Assembly (NCBI GenBank): GCA_036362985.1 | Contig: JAYGXS010000004.1 | Coordinates: forward strand, 39,028,626-39,092,625 | Length of the DNA stretch: 64,000 nucleotides | Direction: 5' to 3' | Source: Ligula intestinalis | Lineage: Eukaryota > Platyhelminthes > Cestoda > Diphyllobothriidea > Diphyllobothriidae | In this document: piece after piece, positions 12,120 through 22,779 of the stretch | Layout: each line of letters starts with the position of its first letter | Numbering within the stretch: the first letter of the stretch is position 1 | The notes under the pieces: model-generated | The model's input: only the letters and a program-made list of their open reading frames with translations | Told to the model about the DNA's origin: nothing | Database searches by the model: none | Translations under genes and position numbers: made by a program

Positions 12120-15100
12120 AAACCTGCAAGACATGTCCTTTTTTCTGTAGATCGGGTTCTTTGTGGTTGGGCGTGAACCGTCACTTAAAAGCAGGCTGCT
12201 GTGTATATGCAGAGCATCTTTGGGGAATTATTCTGAGGATTAAGATTACGCGAATAGGGCCGTGTTGTTTATCCATTTCATCTAAAACTTCCGGATGAAG
12301 GAGATTGCTGTATCGGTTGATTTGTTTATGAGCGTTTGGAAGACCAGTATTTTTCAGTCGCACACCTGACCAGAACGCATCTGTCGAGATTAATGGCTGT
12401 CTACTTGAAGAAGCAGACGGTTTCAAATACCTCAAGGGGAAACTGTTGATGAATTTTTATGGTAAGGATGACATCGTCTCCCGATTCGGCGCTGCTCGCT
12501 GGGTTTTCTCAAGTCTTTGAAGATCCTTATGGATCCAACGCGACGCTTCCATCGGCACAAAGTTTCATGTGTACCTTGCAGTTGTCCTTTCAGTCCTTCT
12601 CAATGGTTGTGAATGGTGGGTTATTCTCATCGAAGATGAACAAGAACTGGACTTATATTCCTGCTGTTCGAGGACCATCTTTTGATTTGGGTAAACAGAC
12701 TGCATCTCAAATGATACCGTGTACACCTTAGAACAAGATTAAGAATACCTCAGTCCATCGAAACAAAACGACTGTGGTCTTCGCACGTTCTCCGTCGTCC
12801 ACCTCAAGAGCTCAATGTTGCTGTCCTCGATCCGGTACTGTTTTCCATTTGGAAACGTCGAGGAGGGGCTCAACGCAAAACCGGTTTTCACACAATTCGT
12901 AGACGTAGAATTTTTTGTTGGACCTTTGGTATTCGGTCCTAGTCGCTGGCAAAGAGAGTGGATTGAACCATCAAGATCTTTTATCGAAGATCGCCATGTC
13001 TGGAGCGATATGTTTCGTGAAATAGTCGATACCGGCATGATCGAAGCCATACTAAGTACAAATAAGCACTATTGGGTTTAAGATTAAGTGCGCTGACAAC
13101 TGAAAGACTAACCAGTTGCGATGGTCCCTTAGGCAGATGTGGCCTGTTGTTGTATTTTCTTTTATTTGCCGTCGAAGCAACATAAAAGTTGACAAAGCTG
13201 TAGACTACGCCCCTCAATTTTTTGGCTTAACCAATGCTAGGAAGATGGGGACTAAGGAGACTGTTAACGTTCTCTGCATTTCTACTGCCAAGTGACAACT
13301 ATGGTCCTTGACACATCCCCCACCGTTATCCTAAGTGTTGACTTGAGATTGTGCAGTTGTTTCAGGTCAGGTTTTAAATTGCATTGTCTTAGAGCCAGTG
13401 GCTAGGCAGGTGCTTGGTAAGACATTTAACACTTGCCCTCGGAGGCTGCCTTGCTCACACCTAGCGGAAAGTATCTGAAATTTTCTATTTTGACTCTAAG
13501 ATGAGACGACGCTCCGACTTTGCACTGATAACATCGTTGAGGAGTTTACTGATCTTTCCGAGATATTTTCGGGAATCGCGTCACCACACACCGTCAAAGA
13601 GGACTTTCTGATTATTTTTCCAGGTTTTTATCAAATACAGGAGATAATTGTTCGGTTGTCATTTCATTTACATAAACAGGACAGGCGTCAGGAAATTATG
13701 GCCGTGGAAGAGGAGGGGGTAGCCAACATGCTTTCTGAGGATTACTGCCAATTTGAAAACAAGCATTAGTAACAAGATAAGGAAACCTCAACGTGTTCTT
13801 CGAGATAAAATCTACTCGTTGAAGTAGTCTTCTAGTAACTAGAGAGTAACATCATTCGAATTCTCCAATTAACAACGTGATTTTGTTAAGTCAACGCCAC
13901 CCCTGGAACCAGAAAGTGTTGGCAAGTCGAACGACCACATCAAGAATTAGCTAGTTTATTTTCAGATCTAAAATTCACAAGCGAAGGATGTCCGGTAGCC
14001 TTGTAGCGAAGTCAGAAGAAGGCCAAAATTATCCCCAGTTAAGGCGACGATCGAATTATAGGTCACAAAAGTTGTATCCGAGTGGTCTCGTACCAATCTT
14101 TTTTTAGTGCAGCAGGAATGTAGGGAAGCTTTGGCTTACCTATGTCGATTTTCCTAAGAAAATAACGTAGGTGTCAAAGAGCCAGGTGAAAGTGCCTTTT
14201 AGAAATTCTGCTCCTGCAAGTAAAAGCCAAGACTTACCCTCGGTAAATAAATTGCCTGGCCTCTGTACCTTCAGTGGCTGTAGACTTATATGATATATAC
14301 TACAGGATTACGCGACAAACTCGTTCGTCGCAAGCGAAGGTGTCAGCCGCGGACCCCAACGAGTGGGCGCAGTGTCGCCTAACGCTGAACTTTATAGTGA
14401 GGCAGGCTTATATAGTAGTCAGTTAGTGTATTTGAGGAAAGTAGTACTACGCCTTTGAAATTCCTATTGTTCACATTAAAATATCACGAATTAGAAACAT
14501 TGTAACAGCCAGGTGAATGAAGACGGAGTCACGTTTACCACCGGTGTTTAAATGGTCATTAGTCGCATGGTTCCCGTTGTGCTACAGCATATGTATATTA
14601 AGTCGTTGGTCGAATGTCTCCACAGATGGGGTCATAACAATCGCCTCAGGTTGGTTATTTCACAGACCCACGACCGAGAAGAGAAAAAATGTTTCCTCGT
14701 AGCCAATCGTCCTTGGGGCACATGTGGTTTGATGAGATGCCCATGACTGGCTGAAGAGTGGGCACAGTGGTGCCTGGCGCGGGAATTTATTCTGAGTCAG
14801 GCTTATATAGCAGTACCGTACTCTATCCTCCCCTACCAACCGTGCTCCAACAGCAAGACAGAGTGGAGACGGCTAACTGTAGGTGCGGCCACAATAGCTA
14901 AAAAAGCTATACAGCCTACTCGCGAGTGCTCCACACTACCTTATGCTCCCTTCATGCATTACGACTCATAGCATGTCTTGGTGGATTCAAGCGCGTCCGA
15001 TGTTCTATGGTTACAGATGCACTGATTTGCCGTGGAAACTTATTCACCGATTTTTGTTTCACACATTATTACCTCTCAAATTTACTTATCGATCATCCGG

Positions 15101-15594
15101 ATTGACCAGTCAACTGATTGGGCGCAGCTCATACTGCAAGCACCTTGGTCCTTCATGTAACAAACTAAATGGTGCCTACTTTTCTGCCTTATGCGATATT
15201 AGCACGTCCTCATCTGCAGCGTTTCAGCTGCCATCTCGACGCATGCAAAGTGTAACGCATCTTTACTGTAGGAATGATAAAGCATGTGGTTAAGAGATGT
15301 TGTGACACTAGTTCATCCATCTCACTGGGTCATTTTGCAAATGGCTGAGCAGTTTTTATTGGACTCGAAGGTCTTGTGGCAGCAGGAACAATTTTGGTCC
15401 TATCGAAGTCGATGACAACGCTGCTGGTGATGGTGGAATTAGCAGTAATGAAGTTCTAGGAGCCTTCTGGTGTGTGAGGTGACTGACTCATGATGACAAC
15501 TGTATGGACTTATTAAGTTTGATAAACTCCGCCTTCCTTTCGTCAACACAGACATTGCCAATACAAGGGAACATTCGAGTCCCAGGAAGTAATT
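12120..15594. other. Gene-free stretch
   Basis: No host exon or recognisable transposon protein was seen. A roughly 62 bp imperfect direct repeat at 14,363-14,425 and 14,755-14,818, each ending near GGCTTATATAG, could mark a small terminal-repeat element. The minus frame at 12,190-13,050 reads protein-like in places, but its stop density is near random. Confidence 0.5.
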
Positions 15595-15687
15595 GAGCAG
15601 AAGACGACTCGATCGCTGGGACAATAATTTTACTCGCCTAATACTTTTATAAAATTATTGTCCCAGCGATCGAGTCGTCTTCTTCTC
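15595..15687. repeat. Near-perfect 38 bp inverted repeat (foldback)
   Basis: Arm 15,595-15,632 is the reverse complement of 15,650-15,687 with a single mismatch. The loop is 17 bases. Shared arm sequence includes GACTCGATCGCTGGGACAAT. Such a long arm with one mismatch is very unlikely by chance. It could be a foldback MITE, a recent inverted duplication, or a template for a stem-loop RNA. No terminal duplication is obvious. Confidence 0.9.
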
Positions 15688-15929
15688 AACACAGCCATTA
15701 CATTTTGCATCGACACTCTTGAGAGTGTGTAGCGACATTAAACTGTATTTTTGTTCCACTCGTTTAAGTACGCTTTGAATTAACTGTACAAAAATTTGAA
15801 ATAAGACATTGAATAAGCACGTGCTTGTCTCTGCAACCGACTTTGCATAATAGTTTAGATACTCCTATCGTAGGTTCCTGGATAGACTGTTTCGTAGCCC
15901 ACAAAAGAAACTGATCCGATTGAAACACT

Positions 15930-18505
15930 CCTAAGCACCTGCTCCGGACCGAGTACATGCACTCACAAATCCAGAAATTGTCAACGAACTATGCAAAATA
16001 TAATCTACCATACTTAAACAGTTTTTCGAAGAAGGCGAATTCCCTGAAAAATAGAAGGATGCACTTATCGCCCACTATATAATATATAATCTCAAGTAGA
16101 CTGCCAACATTAATGAATGTCAGTTTAACGTGCATCGATTTAAACTAAAGGGAAGGAATAAATAACAGAACCGCCATAATGGTTATAGGAGTTGCTCTTT
16201 TAGTGTACTTGGTCTATACACGTGCTCAATAACCAATAGGAGCTGTTCTTATATTTTTCTTGGTCTATAGGCTTTCTCTGCTAACCAATAACCGAACACC
16301 GGTTTTAGCAAAAATCTTAGAAAAAATAATTTATAACCAAATGTTAGACCATCTGACGAATGTAAATCTCATACCTCCCTCTCAACATGCCTTTTTACCT
16401 AAAAAGTCATGTCAGTCCTGCCATCTCACTTTCTTGGAATTTGTCTCCAGTAATCGAGACGATGGGAACATGGTAGCTACAATTTACTTTGATCTAAAAA
16501 AAGCCTTTGACAAAATTCCCCATAAAAGACTGATCGTGAAGCTAGTTAGTCACGGGATTCGCCCCCCCCCCTCCTTGATTTCCTCAAATCCTATCTTCAA
16601 AACCGATTCCAAGTAGTACAACTTCGAAATATACTATTAGAACCAGCTCATATAAGTAGTCGTGTTTTTCAAGGCACTATCCTAGGTCCCCTCTTATTTC
16701 TCATTTAAATTCATGAGTTATCCACGATAGCAACCTCTTCTAAAACATTTTTATATGCAGATGACTTAAAACTCGCATATGCCTATAACAAAAATTCGAT
16801 AAGAAGTGTGCATAGAACAATTGAATTAGACCTTCAAAAACTAAACGACTGGAGTCTTCAGTGGCAAATGCCATTTTCACCAACAAAACGTCATCTCATG
16901 ATTTTTGGACCACTAAAACTTCCCCCATAATGTTTAGTGGTCAAGAAATAAAAGAGCTAACATCTTTAAAAGACTTAGGTCTTAGCTATTCTAATACTCT
17001 TGACTTATCCCCACACGTTAAACAAAGCGCACCAAAAGCCAATCAACTATGTGGCTTCATAAGTAAAAATTTCACATCAATTACACTTAAGACTGAACTT
17101 TACAAAATGTACGTTTTACCTATTCTAGATTACTGCTCAATATTTTTCGGTACCATGTCATCAGATGACAGACAGAAACTAGAAAAAATCCAGCGAAGGT
17201 TTACCAGAGTTCTGTGTAAATGCGATGACACCCGAGACTCCTATTCAATAATGTACAATAGATATGGTCTTAAACCCCTTTGGCAAAGGCGACTCCAAAA
17301 TGGTTTAACTTTCCTATTTAAAGTGACACATAATCAGAACATCCTTAGCAATAATATGTTAACAAATCAAAACGGTTCCCGTCCCACAAGAAACAACCAG
17401 CATACAATTCATAACGCTAAAGCTAGGACGGCCCAGCGATCTAATTTCTACACCATAAGATATGCGATCATATGGAATGCCCTACCCAACGATATTCGCA
17501 AAAGCCACAGTTTAGCCGAATTTAGAAGAAAGACCAAGCAGTTCTTCTCAAATTACATGACGCATATATTTCTGAACAAAATAGGACACTTTGCTAACCA
17601 GTTCTTTGACGTCCAATTCGGACCAAAAGGGATCTAACGGTTCAGGAGAGTTCCCGCACATTTTGGAGAAAACTGGCCACTGTTGGAGGCTTTCCACTCG
17701 ACGGTTTCCAACGCTGATCAAATCAAAGCTTCAGCAAAATTGTGCCTTGCCTCCTTTTCTAATCCTTAAAAATTAAAACAAAAACAAAAACTAAGAACAG
17801 TTTATCTATTCCAATATTCTTCGATGTTAACATCTCACTGTTTAATAATTTTTTATAATTATAAAAATTATTATGAAAGAAAATAATTTTCTCTTCAACT
17901 ATACTAAAATATCTATTGTTTCCTCTTATAATGTATCAGAAGTATAAATACTAATAATGTAAATCTCAATCTCACTTAGATATTCGACAAACGAAAGGCC
18001 AAGTGTCTTCTGCCGATGCACTTGAATGAGGATGGTGCTTCGCAGCTGCCTCGACCCACATCAGACATCGGCAATGTCCCATCTAATTATCAAACTTGTG
18101 CCAATGGACAACGATTGTAATCTCCGTATCGAGCAGACCCATGCATACGGAAGATGCGATGTCCTCAGCTGATTTTTTTCGCCTCCAAACTGACCGCGGC
18201 TAAGTATACCTCAGTTAAAGGACACAACAGTTTTTCCAGACCCCAAGTATTCTTACTATATAACCATAACACGAACAATGTATGGCTATTTTATTTTATG
18301 TTTTTCTAGGTTTTGTTCCCTAGAAGTCAGGTTTTTTTTTCTTCAAACAAACTTCTTATTTCGCACACTATTGACCTAGCAAAAGACCAAAACAAATACA
18401 ATAGTCACTGCAAAAGAAGGGGTTTGGGTTAGGTTTTTTCCTGTCTTCCGGGGTTTTTGACGGCGCCAAAAATGTGCTTTACAAATAAATCTTATTATTA
18501 TTAAT
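15930..18505 (+). mobile_element. LINE A: 5'-truncated CR1-like non-LTR retrotransposon
   Basis: Reading the plus strand gives a KHS-APAPD motif and an EFPEK-KDALIA stretch (15.9-16.1 kb), a rearranged gap, then RT blocks: AKILEKIIYNQM, PSQHAFLPKKSC, VATIYFDLKKAFD, the catalytic LYADDLKLAY at about 16,755, and the LINE thumb and C-terminus ending WNALPNDIRKSHS near 17.5 kb. The frame is broken at several points (for example near 16,590 and 16,710), so the copy is dead. The 3' UTR ends in an ATT tandem at about 18,492-18,505, a usual LINE terminus. The endonuclease domain is missing. CR1-like (SR1/Pido type) is my best family guess. The 3' UTR is shared with LINEs B and C although the proteins differ. 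Confidence 0.8.
16861..17637 (+). pseudogene. LINE A reverse transcriptase, C-terminal open frame
   Basis: This 258-codon open stretch encodes the RT palm end, thumb and C-terminal region. Visible blocks are LKDLGLSYSNTLDLS, LYKMYVLPILDYCS (the LINE LY...RP/LP-LEY-type motif), QKLEKIQRRFTRVL and YGLKPLWQRRLQNGL, ending in the WNALP motif. It lacks its own start. It is the largest intact piece of LINE A and is continuous with the YADD-containing frame upstream. Confidence 0.75.
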
Positions 18506-20107
18506 AGGAGTTCCTCTAGGCCTTTTTGTTCTTATTGCAAACTTTTTACATGCATTTTTAGTCCAGCATAGCAATTACAAGCGGCTTTAATTAATTTTCT
18601 ACTGTGCACTTATAACGTCTTAAACACATTTTAACAACTCATAAATCAATCTTTTAACCTGTACCCACGAAATCTGTCAGACATTTGGGCTGGGAGGCTT
18701 TGCCATTAGGTGGCCCTACGATTTATCCCTCCGGCAGGGCATGGCATGGTTGTGTTCACCTTGAACACGAATGCATGCCTTGACATCTCCAGAGTTTCAA
18801 TTGATGCTGCCCAGCAGTTGTGGAGAAACCGATTGATTCATGAAAGTTCAACTCATCTAACTGATTCTACTATTGAATTGGGATAAGTAAATATATTTTT
18901 ATATTTTATGCCCAGCGTGCCTCATCATTACAATCAAAGTGCTGTTGTAAAATTAAATACAATGTAGATAATTGCTGCTCTGGGTGAGCAACCACATAAA
19001 AAGCAGAAATATTTCGTATAGTAGTAAGCTAATTTCATATGTGCCAACAAATCTTCATTTTAAAGCAAAGTCAACCTTCTTTGAAAATATGGTGAACTTG
19101 AAATGAAGCAAGGAAAAAATCTTCGCCAGCGACGCACAGAGGAGTCACCTGATAGTGGGTATTGATAATGACCTCTTGCATGCAAATTCACCCCATTGAA
19201 AATGTGTAAGTGATTCTTATCTCATAAACCCTTCTCCCCCACCACGGCTTTACACAGCAGTTGTTAGCTTTTCCCCATTTCCGGCCTTCCTACTGCTTTA
19301 TCGGCCTCTCAGAGGGGTTCCATTGCAGCAGTTCACTACCGCATGGTTCCTGCAGTCATCCCACAAATACTCTTATTCGTAAAAGTCGTTTGCCGTGAGT
19401 GAGTAGGTTTCAGACTCGTTGGATGACTCTGGTGGCGTCTGCTTCCGTGCACCCAGCCTACGCCTCCTTAGCCTACTGAAGGTCATTTCTCTGGTTTCGC
19501 TGGCTGAACGACCAGCCGCTCACAGCTGAGGGTTCGGTGTACCTGCTACGGCTGAACACCATTCCTTACTACTCATGTCATTTTTTAATACATGTGCCCA
19601 ACGAATTTGACGTCTTATTCAGCAGTTCACGCAGACGGGTTACCCCAAGGCTTTTAATTCTTCGTTCTTCCCCTTCTTTCCTCGCATATTTACGATTTAT
19701 ATCATCGCCTAGGCGTTAACGCTCTGACCGATGTTATGCCAGCAGCGGGCGGTACTAGTACTTAACGCATAAAAGCTTGCTATACTACATCCTTCGCCTC
19801 CTGTCATATTCAAGGGCAATTATCGTAGTTGACAATGCTCCAACAGAGTCCGACTTCGCCTTCCTCCTTGGCTGAAACCTCCGTGCGTCATACCCACTTG
19901 ATACCCTGAATCACCTTTACTTCTTCTCCATGTCTTCAGTTCCCGCTCACTTTTACAGTCGTAGATAACTTGTTAAGCAGTCCACGCAAGCCACGTTTTA
20001 GATTGAACGCAACCACGTCACCGGTAACTTCTTCATCGAACCACATTTACATTTGTATGGCACGCTCGAGTTCCTTATAAGGCCATTCCACTAGTCATGT
20101 ACCGGAC
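18506..20107. other. Gene-free stretch between LINE A and the LTR remnants
   Basis: No exon or transposon protein was recognised. Part of it (19.6-20.1 kb) is pyrimidine-rich on the plus strand, like the region at 29.9-30.4 kb, and may be decayed Gypsy flank. I could not align it with confidence. Confidence 0.4.
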
Positions 20108-20251
20108 TAGTAGGCTCGAGAAGCCAAAGACCGGTTCTAGTAGCAAGGGCTTTATTCAACACCACACGAGATTAGTGGATTTTTCAGCTTGTCTACTCCA
20201 GCGTATTTAAAACGTTCTCAAATTTCTAAATCACTCCTGGCGCATGGTCTG
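20108..20251 (-). repeat. Partial LTR, relative of the adjoining Gypsy LTR
   Basis: This stretch aligns with 29,535-29,675: both contain AAAGACCGGTTCT, ATTCAACAC, TTTCAGCTT and AAATCACTCCTG followed by GCATGGTCTG. It directly abuts the intact LTR that starts at 20,252, so it looks like an older LTR piece into which, or next to which, the Gypsy element inserted. Confidence 0.6.
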
Positions 20252-20593
20252 TGTTATGTTCCCAGGACTAATAGGCGGAAGAAGGCAAAGCCTGTTCTGA
20301 TCGTGAGAATCTTTATTCAGGCTAACCCAGAGACAGCGTAAGGATTACTCAGCGTGTCCAGTACAGCCCTTTATAAGGTGCTGATCCTTCTAAACTGTTC
20401 CTGGCCCATCGGATAAGAGGGGTAGTTCTGGCGTGGTTCCCACACCGCGGCACGTTCTGGAACATTGCAGTGCGCACGGGGGCAGGCGTCACGTGTGCTC
20501 ACGACGCGCGCGGCCGGTCTGCCGGCATGGTTTATTTGGGGTGCACTGCCAGCTCTGGGCCCTACGTGCGTCATCGTTCGCATCTCCATAACA
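20252..20593 (-). repeat. 3' LTR of Mag-like Gypsy element G1
   Basis: On the plus strand the LTR starts TGTTATG and ends CATAACA, a 7 bp perfect inverted terminal repeat with the canonical TG...CA ends. Directly beyond it (20,594-20,606) the minus strand reads CAAGAGAGGGAGG, a purine-rich primer tract exactly where the 3' LTR requires one. Length is 342 bp. The partner 5' LTR is missing because the element is truncated near 22,615. Confidence 0.75.
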
Positions 20594-20926
20594 CCTCCCT
20601 CTCTTGAAAAATGGACCTCATACTTCTTCCTGCTTGGGTCCACGATGAGTTGTTTGCGTCGTTGAACTTTTCGATCACTTTTTCGGATAGGCAGTTGTGA
20701 CGACATTGTCTCTACCCTGGGTGTCGGTACCTCGAATGTATCACATAGCATATCGAGTGCTATTTGGCCACCCGAGGAGAATCTGCGTCTCAGCTGATGT
20801 GCATGCCGTTTGATTCTTCCTGCTTCCGTTTCGACCTCAAAAACGACACACCTCGCCTTTCTGACAACGCCCTCCATCCATGGTTTCTCGCCAGGCTTGT
20901 AATTGCAGGAAAACACCGCTTCTCTC

Positions 20927-21749
20927 TCAAAAAAGTACTTTTTGGCGGGCTGGATGGCCGATCTTCGGGTTTAAGTCGGGTTGTCGACCCAAAAACCACT
21001 CTGCTGGTGTTTGGCCACCCAGATCTCCTCTCATGGTAGTCCTGTAGGCAAGTAGAAACGTGTTTAAGTAGTCCATTTTCACCCCAGCGTCCCACATTTT
21101 CCTCATCGCTCTCTTGAATGTGTCCACAAACCGTTCTGTCTGCCCGTTCGATTTGGGATGAAAAGGTCGTGGCGTTACATGTCGAACTCTCCATTTTTTG
21201 GCATAACTCTTGGAACAGTGATGATGTTAACTGGGTGTTATTATCAATCACAATCTCCTTAGGAATGTCATATCTAGAGTTAAGTTCCTTCACCTTTTTT
21301 GCAGTGACCTCCGCGGTAGCTGCTTCAAGATCGAAAACTTCCAGCCACGTCGACCATGCATCTACTACTACTAGAAACATTCGGTTGAAGAATGGGCCGG
21401 CGAAGTCCATATGAACTCGACTCCACGGTCTTATCACCTCTGGCCATGGCACGGGTTGTACTTTCGGGGGATTTTTAGCCTCAAGTGCACATGGGCCGCA
21501 AATTTGCACAGAAGATTCTACATCTTTATCAATTCCTGGCCAATATACGTACCTCCAGGCCAGTTGTCTCATACGGGTCATACCTTGATGTCCGGCGTGG
21601 AGTTCACGTAAAACCTGTTGTTTATGTCTAGCTTGGATCACCACTCTGCCGTCATACATAATGCACTTTTCGGTTGTGTACAACTGATCTTTCCGGTTTC
21701 TGAAGGGCTTTATGGCTGGGTGTATCTTGTCTTCCTTGGGCCAAACCAT
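20927..21749 (-). pseudogene. Gypsy G1 integrase (frameshifted)
   Basis: The N-terminal HHCC zinc-binding module is visible (HAGHQGM ... CGPCALE), followed by the first catalytic Asp in MDFAGPF and the second in IVIDNNTQ. The frame then shifts: the usual region with the catalytic Glu is garbled, and the next in-frame piece (DTFKRAMRKMWDAGVKMD, TPAEWFLGRQPDLNP) is read in another frame at 20,927-21,127. The C-terminal tail runs to about 20,610 beside the primer tract. The protein would have integrated the element's cDNA in the nucleus. Confidence 0.75.
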
Positions 21750-21773
21750 TCGTATAAAGTCCTTTACCTGACA

Positions 21774-22615
21774 TTATAAAGGATCTGCTGCAGTGGTTGC
21801 CCTGATGTGTTCGGCCGTGACAGGTAGCTGCTGTATGACACCTCTAAATTCGTCATCGTCTTCTATCAAAGTGCTTGCGACCACAATGTCTTCCTGGTGT
21901 TCGTCACCTCCATTCAGTCGTGATAAAGCGTCTGAAGCTCCAAATTTATGAGTGCGCACGTACTGGATTGTGAAGTCATGAATCAGGAGAATAGTACTCC
22001 ACCGTTGTATCCTCTTGGCCGCATACTGCGGCACATCACGATTCGTGAAAAATAAAAATATAAGTGGTTGGTGATCGGTGTGACGCGTAAAGTGTCTTCC
22101 GTAAATGGTTGATGAAGCTTCTGTGCAGCGAAGATAACTGCCATGACCTCTTTCTCTAGTTGACTATAGATTCTTTCTGCTTTTGCGAGTGACCATGCGA
22201 CATGCATTAAGGGTAGGATATTTCCATCGGTAGCTTTCTGAAGGTGGACGCCACCTAGCCCATATTCCGATGCATCCGCCTGGACTATCGGTTCTTTGTC
22301 GGCTTCGAAACTTGAGAGCACAATCAACTCACTAATCTTCACCTATATTTTGTCAAAGGCGTCTTGACAGTCAGGGAACCATTCAAATTTCACATCTTTT
22401 TAAAGTAGCCGGTTAAACGGTGGCTTTAGACTATTTAGTCCCGCAATTAATGGTGAGAAGTAGCTGACCAGGCCCATAAATGCTTGCAGCTGTCGAACAT
22501 TTTGAGGCACCTTCACATTCTTAAACGCGGTAACTCTCTCTGGATCAGGTAATCGTCTTGCCTCGCTTAGCACGAAAATAAAGTATTGAATTTCTTTCCG
22601 CAGGAACTTGCCCTT
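21774..22615 (-). pseudogene. Gypsy G1 RT thumb and RNase H
   Basis: The minus strand reads KVPQNVRQLQAFMGLVSY, then after a stop or frame change VQADASEYGLGGVHLQ (RNase H Asp), SQLEKEVMAVIFAAQKLH (RNase H Glu context), and finally RIQRWSTILLIHDF and FGASDALSRLN, the RNase H end. Two stops and a frameshift separate the parts. It degraded the RNA strand during reverse transcription in the intact ancestor. Confidence 0.75.
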
Positions 22616-22760
22616 TTAATAATAATAATAAGTTGTGTATTTCAGGCCCATTGGGCCTCATCAATAAACCAAAAATTCGATAACAGGAAGTTCTAGGAAT
22701 AATTGGTTCTAATTGGTCTACCGGTGTTTTGGTGGTTTGGAAACTCGAAGCTCCGGTTTT
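22616..22760 (-). repeat. 3' tail of another LINE, minus orientation
   Basis: A TAA/TAT trinucleotide run at 22,617-22,632, read on the minus strand, forms a terminal TTATTATTATT tail. Upstream of it (minus strand) is TTGATGAGGCCCAATGGGCC followed by TGAAATAC, a strong 5 bp stem with a short loop. The run abuts the Gypsy G1 truncation on one side and LINE B on the other. Only the tail is present, typical of severe 5' truncation. The right boundary is uncertain. Confidence 0.5.
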
Positions 22761-22779
22761 AGATGCTGTAGTTCTATAT

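Larger units (their letters stand above)
20252..22615 (-). mobile_element. 5'-truncated Mag-clade-like Gypsy retrotransposon G1
   Basis: Minus strand order from 22,615 downward: RT thumb (FMGLVSYFSPLIAGLN), RNase H (VQADASEYGLGGV, ending FGASDALSRLN), integrase, primer tract and 3' LTR. The RT catalytic core, protease and gag are gone; the break is at a LINE 3' tail beginning at 22,616. HMDFAGPFFNRMFLVVVDAW is the wording of Mag/K02A2.6-type integrases, which is the basis for the clade guess. Several frameshifts and stops make it non-functional. A second member lies at 28.7-29.7 kb. Confidence 0.8.

Noticed and set aside
12190..13050. Minus-strand frame with protein-like text (for example CENRFCVEPLLDVSKWKTVP)
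   Set aside because: About a dozen stops in 290 codons, close to random expectation, and no recognised domain.
14943..15293. 116-codon plus-strand frame
   Set aside because: No recognisable motif; adjacent to short direct repeats only.
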